Shown piece by piece: positions 1 through 7,599 of a stretch of 16,196 nucleotides of DNA. Location: NCBI GenBank assembly GCA_018608735.1, contig JABAYZ010000083.1:1-16196 (forward strand), given 5' to 3'. Position numbers and translations under genes: made by a program. The notes under the pieces were generated by a model, which had not been told where the DNA came from, did not search any database, and saw nothing but the letters and a program-made list of their open reading frames with translations. Source of the DNA: Flavobacteriaceae bacterium. Its GTDB lineage: Bacteria; Bacteroidota; Bacteroidia; Flavobacteriales; Flavobacteriaceae. Position 1 is the stretch's first letter. The number at the start of each line of letters is the position of its first letter.

Positions 1-3000
1 CTTTAATCTTTTTTGTTTTCAAGTTATTAATTAAATAAAATAAGATAGGAACAACAACTAAGGTTAAAAAGGTTGCAAAAGTTAATCCAAAGATGATGGC
101 CCAACCCATAGGCCCCCAAAAGGCAACGTTTTCTCCTCCAATATAAAAATTCGGATTTAGTTGTGTGATTAAAGTTCTGAAGTTAATATTGATACCTAAG
201 GCTAACGGCAGCAGCCCTAAAATAGTAGTGATGGCTGTCAATAACACAGGTCTTAAACGCGTCCTACCAGCTTCGATCACACATTCTACAAAAAGGTTAG
301 GAGTTAATTTATCTGTATCTTCTAATGCCAATTCGCGTCGTTTCCGAATGATGGTTAGGTTGATGTAATCGATCAAAACAATAGCGTTATTAACGACAAT
401 TCCTGCCAGAGAAATGATTCCAATCATAGTCATAAGGATGACAAAATCCATTCTAAAAATCAGCAGTCCAAACAAGACGCCAATCAAACTAAGAAATACT
501 GAGATCGAAATGATAATAGGGGTCGTAGCAGAATTAAATTGCGCGACTAGAATTAAGAAAATCAATAGTACAGCAATTAAAAGGGCTTTGCTAAGAAACG
601 CCATTTCTTTGGCTTGTTTTTCTTGTTCGCCAGTAAAACTGATAGCAATGTTTTTTGGCACTTCAAATTTTTCTGCAACAGCTCTAATTTTGTCGTTGAC
701 TTCTGTGGGGTTGTAGTCGTTTAATACGTTAGAGAATACAGTAACCACTCGATCCAAATTAATACGTTTGATTGCACTAAACGAGGACTGATTTTTTGAT
801 GTGGTTACCGCGGAAATAGGCACTTGTTTTATTTGACCATCGCTTTGGTTTCTAAACGTAATTTTTTGATCTAATAATGCAGATTTATTATAACGCATTT
901 CATCTTTTAAGCGGAGATTAATAGGGTAATCATCTTCTAAATTTTTAAAGGTTGAAATTTCTTTACCATACAATGCGGTACGTAAGTTGGCTCCGATTTG
1001 CCCCGTTGAAACGCCCAGTCGCCTTGCTTTTTGACGATCTACAGAAATCAATAGTTCAGGTTTGCCCTGATTAATGTCTAATTTCAATTCTTCAATCCCT
1101 GCAATATTGGAAGCGTTGATGAAGGATTTTAATTGATTGGCGGTTTCTAAAATCAAGACATAATCATCCCCTTTCACTTCAATGTTTATTGGCGCCCCAG
1201 TAGGAGGCCCATCGGCAGGTTTATCGACCACAATACTCACACCTGGATAGCCTTGAATTACATTCCGAATATCCTTAAGAACACCTTCTGAACTGATGCC
1301 TTGACGGTCCTGATATTTTACAAAATCGACAGTTATACGGGCTTTGTTAGGGGATTTTCCACCTTCTTGACCTCTGGAGGGGTCGGACGTCCCTTCACCC
1401 ACTTGACCTATGACAGAAGTGATTAAAAAGTTTTTACCATCAACCTCATATTTTTTTAAATAGTCTTCAATGTCTTTTTCAATTTCCATTGAGATAAGAT
1501 TGGTTTCTTCGATGTCGGTACCAATTGGATATTCAATATACACAAAGACTTGTTTGGCGTCAGTATTCGGAAAGAATAATATTTTAGGCGGAAATGTTGA
1601 CATTAAAAACCCCGCAAGAATTAATAACCCAAATGTTCCAGCAATGATACTACCTGGTTTTTTACCTTTAAGCGCATAGCTTAAAAAGCGTTCATATAAA
1701 TGCTCCAATTTTGTAATAAAAGGGACTTTGGTGGACTCTTTTTTAGGCACCACTTTCATGTAGACAGAAATCAACATTGGATTAATAACTAGGGCAACGA
1801 ACAATGACGAGCTTAAAACAATAATCAAGGTAATTGGAAGCCATTTCATAAATTCACCCATGATGCCTTCCCATAAAATTAAAGGCAAAAATGCAGCTAG
1901 AGTTGTTGCTGTCGATGCGATTATCGGCATGGCGACTTCACCAACACCGAGTTTAGCAGCTTCAATTCTTGGGTAGCCTTCATCCATCAAACGATAGACG
2001 TTTTCGACAACCACAATGCCGTTGTCGACCAACATTCCGAGCGCAATAACCAAAGAGAACAAGACCATTGTATTAAGCGTTACCCCCATAAAGCTTAAAA
2101 TAGAAAATGATAAAAACATCGATAAAGGAATCGCAATTCCAACAAAAAGAGCATTTCGGAACCCCAAGAAAAAGTAAAGTACTGCTACCACTAAGATGAC
2201 GCCTAATATGATGCTGTTTTCAAGATCGGACACCATGGTTCGGGTGTCATTGGATTGATCGTTAGTTTTGGAAATGATTAAATTTTTTGGAAATACATTT
2301 GCAGCTGCATTTTCTAGAATTGCATCAATTTTGGTTGACGCTTCTAAAAGGTTTTGACCGCCTCTTTTTTTGACATCCAGCATGACAACAGGTTGCAGAT
2401 ATTCTCTGGCAAAACTTTCTTTTTCTTGCGCTTTGAAATTCACATCAGCGATATCTCTTAAGTAAACGATGTTCCCTTTTTCGCGTTTGATGATAATATC
2501 TTTAACGCTTAAGGGGTCTTTAAATTCACCCAAAACACGTACTGTACGACGAATTCCATTTTCGCGCAAATCGCCTCCAGAAATACTCATATTTTCAAAA
2601 GCAACGGCATTTTCAATATCTGTAAAGCTTATTTTTGAAGCCTCCATTTTGTATAAGTCAACGGCAATTTCTAATTCCTTTTCTTGAACACCACGAATAT
2701 CAACGCCTGAAATTTCGCTAAGTTCCTCAATTTCATCTTCTAAATATTCGGCATAGTTCTTAAGCTGATCCATTGAAAACTCCCCAGATAAATTAATATT
2801 CATAATGGGAATTCGTTCACTAAAATTCATCTCAGAAATACTTGGTTCTGAGGGCAAATCTTTTGGAAAATCGGGATCAGCCATAGCAACATCGACTTTG
2901 TCTTTTACTTTTTGAAGTGCTTCAGCAGGAGTAAAATCAAAACTAAATTCAACCACAATACTGGAGTAGCCTTGTATCGAAGTTGATGTGATTTTATCAA

Positions 3001-3253
3001 CCCCTGTAATTGAATTTATTTCTTTTTCTAAGCGTTTGGTGATGAGTTTTTCAACGTCTTGTTCTGAATTACCAGGGTAGGGCGTGGCCACATATATTTG
3101 TGGAATAATAATTTCGGGGAAATTTTCTCGTGCCATTCCCGAGTAGGAAAGCAGTCCGCTTAATACAATGATAAATGTAATGACGGATACCGTCATACGA
3201 TTTGAAACGGCCCAAGACGACAGTTTAAATTCTTTGATTTTTTTTGTGCTCAT
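1..3253 (-). CDS. RND efflux transporter permease (AcrB/CzcA superfamily), 3' end cut by window
   Basis: This is the inner-membrane pump of a tripartite efflux system, which uses the proton gradient to export drugs or other solutes through the adaptor and TolC-like channel encoded upstream. The reading frame is open for 1084 codons from ATG at 3253 to the window edge with no stop. The C-terminus already reads like the end of TM12 followed by a basic tail, so probably only a few residues are missing. The N-terminus has the usual short cytoplasmic segment, then TM1, followed by a large periplasmic porter domain. The TM4 signature GMLVDNGIVVVENV carries D410. The internal duplication is visible, with a second porter domain and TM8-12. 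TM10 reads GIVVNNAIVLID (N955, N956), where AcrB has its proton-relay lysine K940, so the relay differs from the classical HAE1 pumps. The gene starts 6 bp after the adaptor stop and is the last member of a leftward operon. The substrate cannot be told from sequence. Confidence 0.95.
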   Translation of the reverse strand, partial: MSTKKIKEFKLSSWAVSNRMTVSVITFIIVLSGLLSYSGMARENFPEIIIPQIYVATPYPGNSEQDVEKLITKRLEKEINSITGVDKITSTSIQGYSSIVVEFSFDFTPAEALQKVKDKVDVAMADPDFPKDLPSEPSISEMNFSERIPIMNINLSGEFSMDQLKNYAEYLEDEIEELSEISGVDIRGVQEKELEIAVDLYKMEASKISFTDIENAVAFENMSISGGDLRENGIRRTVRVLGEFKDPLSVKDIIIKREKGNIVYLRDIADVNFKAQEKESFAREYLQPVVMLDVKKRGGQNLLEASTKIDAILENAAANVFPKNLIISKTNDQSNDTRTMVSDLENSIILGVILVVAVLYFFLGFRNALFVGIAIPLSMFLSFSILSFMGVTLNTMVLFSLVIALGMLVDNGIVVVENVYRLMDEGYPRIEAAKLGVGEVAMPIIASTATTLAAFLPLILWEGIMGEFMKWLPITLIIVLSSSLFVALVINPMLISVYMKVVPKKESTKVPFITKLEHLYERFLSYALKGKKPGSIIAGTFGLLILAGFLMSTFPPKILFFPNTDAKQVFVYIEYPIGTDIEETNLISMEIEKDIEDYLKKYEVDGKNFLITSVIGQVGEGTSDPSRGQEGGKSPNKARITVDFVKYQDRQGISSEGVLKDIRNVIQGYPGVSIVVDKPADGPPTGAPINIEVKGDDYVLILETANQLKSFINASNIAGIEELKLDINQGKPELLISVDRQKARRLGVSTGQIGANLRTALYGKEISTFKNLEDDYPINLRLKDEMRYNKSALLDQKITFRNQSDGQIKQVPISAVTTSKNQSSFSAIKRINLDRVVTVFSNVLNDYNPTEVNDKIRAVAEKFEVPKNIAISFTGEQEKQAKEMAFLSKALLIAVLLIFLILVAQFNSATTPIIISISVFLSLIGVLFGLLIFRMDFVILMTMIGIISLAGIVVNNAIVLIDYINLTIIRKRRELALEDTDKLTPNLFVECVIEAGRTRLRPVLLTAITTILGLLPLALGININFRTLITQLNPNFYIGGENVAFWGPMGWAIIFGLTFATFLTLVVVPILFYLINNLKTKKIK

Positions 3254-3259
3254 AATTTA

Positions 3260-4390
3260 CTAATCTACAAGTTTTACATCTTCTTCGCTATTTACGAGTC
3301 GTGCGCCTTTATCCACCAAAACAGAGTTGGGAAGAAGTCCCTCAGAAATGAAGGAGGAATCACTGTAATTCATAGCTTCTATCACATACGTTTTCACTAC
3401 TTTATGGTGATCTCCTTTGGGTTCAATAGTATACACAAATGTTTTGTCATTGCGATCTTTTTGAACTAATCTAGAGGGGATAACAATTCCATTGGCCTTA
3501 AAATCATTTATCTTAATATCGGCAAGCAGGTTTGCTTTCAAGTCATTATTTGCGTTTTTTAGATCGATACGTGTTTTGAAACTTCGGTTGTTGGGATTAA
3601 TAAAGTTTCCAACTTGTGATATTGTAGCTTCAGTAGTTTGTCCTATAGAACTAAAATCCAAGAGTACCGTTGTACCTTTTTTGATCGATTTCAAATACGA
3701 CTCAGTGATTTCACTTTCAACATACACCTTACTGAGATTCACAAGTCTTAGGAAAGGCATCTGAGGTGAAGCAAGCTCTCCCGTTTTTGCAAAAACTTGA
3801 TCAATGATCCCTGAAAATGGCGCAATAATCTTCATTTTCCGTGCTTGTGCTTTCATACTTTTCATGCTATTTTCTAGCCCCTCTTTTTGTGCCTTTGCTT
3901 GCAGAAATTGAATTTCACTCCCTATATTTTGTTCCCAAAGTCTAGCTTGGCGCTCATAGGTGGTCGTTGCCAAAGCGAGTTGGGTTTCTAATTGCAAAAC
4001 AGAATTATCAATCACATCGCTACCCAAAGTCGCTAGGACTTGTCCTTTGGAAACGTTTTGACCTTCCTTAACCAAAATGTCAGTTATGACTCCTCCCATT
4101 TCAGCATGGAGCTCTATGGTTTGGTCGGCTTTTACAATTCCCTGAACTTCTATATAGTGATTAAAGTCCTTAACCTCTGCTTTATAAGAAGTAACGGTTA
4201 CTAATTTTTTTAAGGTATCTAATTTGGAAATCGCAATTTCAACGTCTTTCAGTTCGGAACCAATACGGTCCATTTTTTCAATAAGCACCCCTTTTTTTGC
4301 CTTAAGATCAATTAAGGATTGGGAGTCTTTGGCTGTAGTGTTACAAGATAGTACAAGCAATAAAATAAATAGAGAGAAAATAGGTTTCAT
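3260..4390 (-). CDS. RND efflux membrane-fusion (adaptor) lipoprotein, HlyD/AcrA family
   Basis: This is the periplasmic adaptor that links the RND pump to the outer-membrane channel. From the ATG at 4390 the protein has 376 residues and begins MKPIFSLFILLLVLSC, a typical lipoprotein signal with a lipobox ending at C16. An upstream in-frame ATG at 4417 would add nine residues (MIHHHNNIQ) and is less likely. After the signal come a short coiled coil (about residues 25-60), a lipoyl/biotinyl-like half (VEVQGIVKAD... to GGVITDILVKEGQNVSKGQ) and an alpha-helical hairpin rich in Q, K and E. The second lipoyl half follows (IIAPFSGIIDQVFAKTGE), then the beta-barrel and membrane-proximal domains. It lies between the channel and pump genes with very short spacing, as expected for one operon. 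Confidence 0.93.
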   Translation of the reverse strand: MKPIFSLFILLLVLSCNTTAKDSQSLIDLKAKKGVLIEKMDRIGSELKDVEIAISKLDTLKKLVTVTSYKAEVKDFNHYIEVQGIVKADQTIELHAEMGGVITDILVKEGQNVSKGQVLATLGSDVIDNSVLQLETQLALATTTYERQARLWEQNIGSEIQFLQAKAQKEGLENSMKSMKAQARKMKIIAPFSGIIDQVFAKTGELASPQMPFLRLVNLSKVYVESEITESYLKSIKKGTTVLLDFSSIGQTTEATISQVGNFINPNNRSFKTRIDLKNANNDLKANLLADIKINDFKANGIVIPSRLVQKDRNDKTFVYTIEPKGDHHKVVKTYVIEAMNYSDSSFISEGLLPNSVLVDKGARLVNSEEDVKLVD

Positions 4391-4421
4391 TTGAATATTA
4401 TTATGGTGGTGAATCATGTGC

Positions 4422-5762
4422 TTATTTTTTAAGAGGAGGATTAATGAGGGCTTCTAAATCAATTCGTTTTATTAAGATATTAAGCATTGACTGTAAGTAG
4501 TCTTGTTGTGCGACATACAATTGGCGTTGTGCTTGAGATAAATCAAAACTAGTGGTCAAGCCTTCAAAAAATTTAATTTCATTTTTTTTAGCAATATCAA
4601 CAGAAAGCTCAAGGGCTTCTTTTTTGATGGCAAGATCCTCTATAGCAAATTCATAATCACTTCTTGCTCTTGCAATTTCTAGCCTAATTTTTTCTGAGGT
4701 ATCTTTTAAAATTGATTTCGATTTCTCAAAATTATACCGCGCTTTTTTTGTAGAAGCACTGCGTCCAAACGAACTAAAAATGGGAGCTTTAATAGAAACG
4801 CCAAATAGAGATGCACCAAACCATTTCTGGGAGCTATCCAAAAAATTAAATTGATCATTATTCCCCGAATAGCTACCGTTTAGAAAGACATCAATTGTAG
4901 GGAGTGCTTTACTTTTTTCTAACTTCAGTAACAACTCTTGTCCTTTCACGTCATTAAAAGCAATTTTATAGTCCACAACATTTTCAACTTCACGAATAGA
5001 TTGTAGAGGGGCTAGAGTTGTGTAGATTTCAATTAATGTATCAAGATTGTCCGTCAACACAATAGGAATATTAAGTTCCAGACCTAAAGTATTATTAAAC
5101 ATTTGATACGCCATTGTTTTCAGCCTCTTGATATAACTTTGATTGCTTTTTAAACTGGTTAAGGTCAATTGTAATTGCTGAACACTTTCTTGTTCTACTA
5201 AGCCATTTTCGTAGACCTTTTTAAGGTCTCTTACATTGTTTTCTAAAAGTGAAACATTTGAATTTATAATCTTTAAATTTTCTTCGGCGAGTAGCACGTT
5301 ACCATAGGCATATGCCACCATTTTTCGAAGTTCGACATCTGTTTTTTCTTTGGCATTTTCAGAAATTTCAAGAAACACTTTTGCAGCTTGAAGCCCCACT
5401 AAATAGGACCCATCAAATACCTTTTGAGAAATCGTGATGGTACCATTTACAGTTTGTTTGGTGCCAAAAGCGATCTCGGAAAATTGTCCTGGACTCCCAC
5501 CAAAAAACTCTGCGGGGATCAGAGAAACTTGTTGTTTTAGCCAGTTATTGTAGCCAATTGAGGCCTTAATTTGAGGCAAACCCGTAGATGTTGTTTCCCA
5601 TTTTTGGAGCTTTGCAATTTCTACATCTCGAGTAGCATTAATGCCTATGTAATTGTTTTCAAGTGCAAATTCAACGGCTTCTATTAATGAAAACTGCGCG
5701 ATCTCTTCCTGAGAAAACACCGAAGTTGTTATGCATAAAAATAGCGTGAGTTTATGAAGCAT
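4422..5762 (-). CDS. TolC-like outer-membrane efflux channel (OEP family)
   Basis: This 446-residue protein would form the trimeric outer-membrane and periplasmic channel of the efflux system. It begins with a cleavable signal peptide (MLHKLTLFLCITTSVFSQ), followed by the OEP pattern: two repeats of long amphipathic helices alternating with beta-strand segments. Typical family features are the early segment SLIEAVEFALENN, the helix block around LKIINSNVSLLENNVRDLKKVYENGLVEQESVQQ, and the equivalent second-half block ending near FFEGLTTSFDLSQAQRQLYVAQQDYLQS. The length is normal for the family. Its ATG lies inside the 3' end of the TetR gene (11-bp overlap), which argues for translational coupling and co-regulation, and the adaptor gene follows within about 30 bp. 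Confidence 0.92.
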   Translation of the reverse strand: MLHKLTLFLCITTSVFSQEEIAQFSLIEAVEFALENNYIGINATRDVEIAKLQKWETTSTGLPQIKASIGYNNWLKQQVSLIPAEFFGGSPGQFSEIAFGTKQTVNGTITISQKVFDGSYLVGLQAAKVFLEISENAKEKTDVELRKMVAYAYGNVLLAEENLKIINSNVSLLENNVRDLKKVYENGLVEQESVQQLQLTLTSLKSNQSYIKRLKTMAYQMFNNTLGLELNIPIVLTDNLDTLIEIYTTLAPLQSIREVENVVDYKIAFNDVKGQELLLKLEKSKALPTIDVFLNGSYSGNNDQFNFLDSSQKWFGASLFGVSIKAPIFSSFGRSASTKKARYNFEKSKSILKDTSEKIRLEIARARSDYEFAIEDLAIKKEALELSVDIAKKNEIKFFEGLTTSFDLSQAQRQLYVAQQDYLQSMLNILIKRIDLEALINPPLKK

Positions 5763-6369
5763 TAGATGTTAAGTTTGATTTTATATAATTATTGAGTAGG
5801 TTTAATCCTTTATTTGTAATAATTGCACGAAGGTGATACTCGAGATAACTTTCAAAAAGATAATTTTTATCGAAAATGGTTTCTGGAAAAATACTAATGT
5901 CTCGAATCCCAGTCATCCCATTAAAATACATTCTTGAAATAAAGTCAATATCAATATCTGGTCTAAACAGTCCAGTGTTTACACCCATTTTAAGGCTGTT
6001 TTCAACTGAGGAATGCATTTTTTCAAATTGTTTAATTTGTAGGCGCTCATAAATTTCAGGATAATATTTTTTGAGCTGATACTGCGGGGATACCCTTTCG
6101 TTTCTGAAGTAATTCAAGACAAACAGCTTGATGTCATAAAGCTCTTCAATAGGGTTTATGGAGGCGTTATTTATTTTATCAATGCCTTCGTAAATATGAT
6201 CGAGAATCGAAAAAGTGACCACTTCTACAAGCTCCGTTTTGTTTGAGAAATGAGTGTAAATCGTCTTTTTCGAAATTCCCATCGCACTCGCAATGTCATC
6301 CATTGTGACGCTTTTGAACCCTAAAGACAAAAACAATTCTTCCGATTTTGATATAATTTTCTCTCTCAT
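5752..6369 (-). CDS. TetR/AcrR family transcriptional regulator
   Basis: This is probably the local regulator of the efflux operon, acting as a dimeric DNA-binding repressor released by a ligand. From the ATG at 6369 it has 205 residues. The N-terminus holds the TetR helix-turn-helix: REKIISKSEELFLSLGFKSV, then MDDIASAMGISKKTIYTHFSNKTEL, the most conserved stretch of the family. The remaining 150 or so residues are a helical ligand-binding domain without recognisable sequence signature. A longer frame to an ATG at 6408 exists. That start would lie inside the inverted repeat at 6392-6419 and adds residues ahead of the normal family start, so 6369 is preferred. The gene is first in the operon and its 3' end overlaps the channel gene by 11 bp, so the regulator is likely transcribed with the genes it controls (autoregulation). 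Confidence 0.9.
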   Translation of the reverse strand: MREKIISKSEELFLSLGFKSVTMDDIASAMGISKKTIYTHFSNKTELVEVVTFSILDHIYEGIDKINNASINPIEELYDIKLFVLNYFRNERVSPQYQLKKYYPEIYERLQIKQFEKMHSSVENSLKMGVNTGLFRPDIDIDFISRMYFNGMTGIRDISIFPETIFDKNYLFESYLEYHLRAIITNKGLNLLNNYIKSNLTSNAS

Positions 6370-6391
6370 AACTGACTGCAAACTTACAACA

Positions 6392-6419
6392 GGAAACTTT
6401 AAAAACAATAAAAGTTTCC
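6392..6419. promoter_or_regulatory. Candidate TetR operator: perfect 9-bp inverted repeat
   Basis: GGAAACTTT at 6392-6400 and AAAGTTTCC at 6411-6419 are exact reverse complements separated by 10 bp. The centre is about 36 bp upstream of the TetR-family start at 6369. The position and two-fold symmetry suit an operator for the adjacent regulator. The sequence shows symmetry and position only; that the regulator binds here is inference. Confidence 0.6.
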
Positions 6420-7036
6420 AAAGTTTTACAATTTTTTAACATTTATTACTTTCTCATATACGGGGCGAAAATCAAAATGTATTTTTTTTAAAACATTTTT
6501 TTAAATCTAAACTATTAAATATCAATAAGTTAAACTAATTTTTATGATTTTTGGAGTAAAAACAAAATGTAATTTATTACCATAAAAAGACCTTTTATTT
6601 GCCTAATTTATTACGTGTTAAACCTATTTAAATAGTTCCTATCTTAGCACTTCGTGCAGTAATTACCACCTTAAAACATAATATAATGAAGTTTTTCCCC
6701 TTTTTGAAGCAGCCCCAATCACCATATATCAAAAAAAGCCAATAATAACGTTGGGGTGACAGTTGGGGTGACAGTTGGGGTGACAGTTGGGGTGACATTG
6801 ACTAGTTCTAAATACCAATTAAAAACATATATAAAACCTTTTTCATGAGTAAAAAACGCCTTATTTACTATTAACATACCCTTTAATACCAAAAAAAACA
6901 TCCTACAAAAATAGTAATATGCTAAAAATCAACAACCTACTTAAAATAATGGGATTTTCATGTGTACAGAATTTCCAAGTATTGTTTTTTTTGTAATAAA
7001 ACTCAAAAAAACACATGTTAAGAAACAGATTATAAA
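6420..7036. other. AT-rich intergenic region spanning the host/prophage boundary
   Basis: About 600 bp without a convincing gene. It contains the efflux-operon upstream region, two copies of CAAAATGTA (6473-6481 and 6563-6571), whose reverse complement resembles a degenerate Bacteroidota -7 box for leftward transcription, the four-unit tandem repeat at 6751-6798, and a 7-bp inverted repeat (CATGTGT at 6959-6965 with ACACATG at 7011-7017). A minus-strand frame at 6719-6901 (60 codons) is open mainly because the repeat encodes VTPT four times, and I do not call it a gene. The prophage left end must lie in or near this stretch. Confidence 0.6.
6751..6798. repeat. Four tandem copies of a 12-bp unit (TTGGGGTGACAG)
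   Basis: Units run 6751-6762, 6763-6774, 6775-6786 and 6787-6798. The first three are identical and the last ends AT instead of AG. The 12-bp period keeps frame, so the minus strand reads VTPT repeated. No similar array was seen elsewhere in the window. It lies about 160 bp left of the candidate prophage end. Confidence 0.95.
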
Positions 7037-7177
7037 ATGAATCAAACGAAAAAAACTCTTATGAGCCTACTTGCAAATGGAGATAGCATGACTTTAAAAA
7101 CGTTCCAAGAAAAATACATAAAAGCTATAAAAGATGAGCTTAAATTAAAAGTTGACCGTTTAAAAAAACTTAAATAG
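7037..7177 (+). CDS. Small basic protein of unknown function, 46 aa
   Basis: ATG at 7037 opens a 46-residue frame (MNQTKKTLMSLLANGDSMTL... ending KVDRLKKLK) rich in lysine and predicted to be mostly helical. It ends with TAG at 7175-7177, directly abutting the stop of the convergent repressor gene (7178-7180), with no base between the two stop codons. A gap-free convergent arrangement fits a real gene better than chance, but the frame is short and the family is not recognised. It would be the leftmost gene of the prophage. It may be an accessory or lysogeny-expressed protein; function unknown. Confidence 0.45.
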   Translation: MNQTKKTLMSLLANGDSMTLKTFQEKYIKAIKDELKLKVDRLKKLK

Positions 7178-7531
7178 CTACTTTTTTTCAATTTCAGCAG
7201 TCTGTTTCAATAGCAGCATATTCATGGTGTCTATTTTTAATTCCAGCATGTGAATCCTATCGTCGTGTTTGGTTATTTCCGATATTAACTCATCTATTTG
7301 TTCATTAGAAGTTATACCCTTTGTCACAGGATCACCTAAACCATATACAAGCCATTCTGCGTTTACGTTTTTAATTTTGACCAGCATTGACAGCTTGGGA
7401 TCCTTTTTAATGCCGTTGGTATATTCCACCAACGTACTGTAAGGAATTCCTGATAGCTTGCTGTATTTCTTCTTGTTACCACCTGCCTGTATTTCGATGA
7501 TTTTGATCAGTCGTTCGGAAAATAATTGCAT
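7178..7531 (-). CDS. Phage repressor-type DNA-binding protein (XRE/CI-like HTH)
   Basis: This 117-residue protein is likely the lysogeny repressor of the prophage. Residues about 1-65 form an XRE/CI-type helix-turn-helix domain: an initial helix (LFSERLIKIIEIQ), then KKKYSKLSGIPYSTLVEYTNG with the turn at SGIPYS, and the family-typical ending VNAEWLVYGLGDP. The last 40 or so residues (about 75-117) have heptad-like spacing of I, L and M and look like an oligomerising coiled coil. There is no S24/LexA peptidase domain, so induction by RecA-stimulated self-cleavage is not expected. The gene runs opposite to the early operon and shares a 68-bp control region with it, the arrangement of Mu c and ner. 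The start at 7531 lies just inside the operator repeats. Confidence 0.8.
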   Translation of the reverse strand: MQLFSERLIKIIEIQAGGNKKKYSKLSGIPYSTLVEYTNGIKKDPKLSMLVKIKNVNAEWLVYGLGDPVTKGITSNEQIDELISEITKHDDRIHMLELKIDTMNMLLLKQTAEIEKK

Positions 7532-7534
7532 ATA

Positions 7535-7592
7535 AAACGTGTTTACGTTTGTTTATTTAATGTGTTTGCGTATATTTGTAGCTCAAACACGT
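7535..7592. promoter_or_regulatory. Divergent operator region with repeated GTGTTT(A/G)CG sites
   Basis: Between the repressor and early-operon starts, AAACGT (7535-7540) and ACGTTT (7545-7550) form a perfect inverted repeat around GTTT. GTGTTTACG (7539-7547) and GTGTTTGCG (7562-7570) are near-identical direct repeats. GTGTTTG (7562-7568) and CAAACAC (7584-7590) form a second inverted repeat that brackets the promoter -7 element. Multiple related half-sites flanking both starts are what a repressor/Ner switch requires. Which protein binds which site is inference. Confidence 0.65.
7548..7578 (+). promoter_or_regulatory. Bacteroidota-type promoter for the early lytic operon
   Basis: TATATTTG at 7571-7578 matches the Bacteroidota -7 consensus TAnnTTTG exactly, and TTTG at 7548-7551 supplies a -33 element with a 19-bp spacer. 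Transcription would begin near 7583-7590, about 10-17 bp before the ATG at 7600, leaving a very short leader. The operator repeats overlap both elements, so binding there should block initiation. Confidence 0.7.
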
Positions 7593-7599
7593 TATAAAC

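Noticed and set aside
165..716. Plus-strand frames of 67 and 100 codons near the left edge
   Set aside because: They lie opposite the RND pump gene, whose frame is uninterrupted and clearly recognisable.
6719..6901. Minus-strand 60-codon frame with four VTPT repeats
   Set aside because: The frame is open largely because the 12-bp tandem repeat stays in phase. The rest is low-complexity and hydrophobic without a signal or domain.
6919..6996. Plus-strand 25-codon frame (MLKINNLLKIMGF...)
   Set aside because: It is too short, AT-driven, lacks context and crosses the candidate prophage end.
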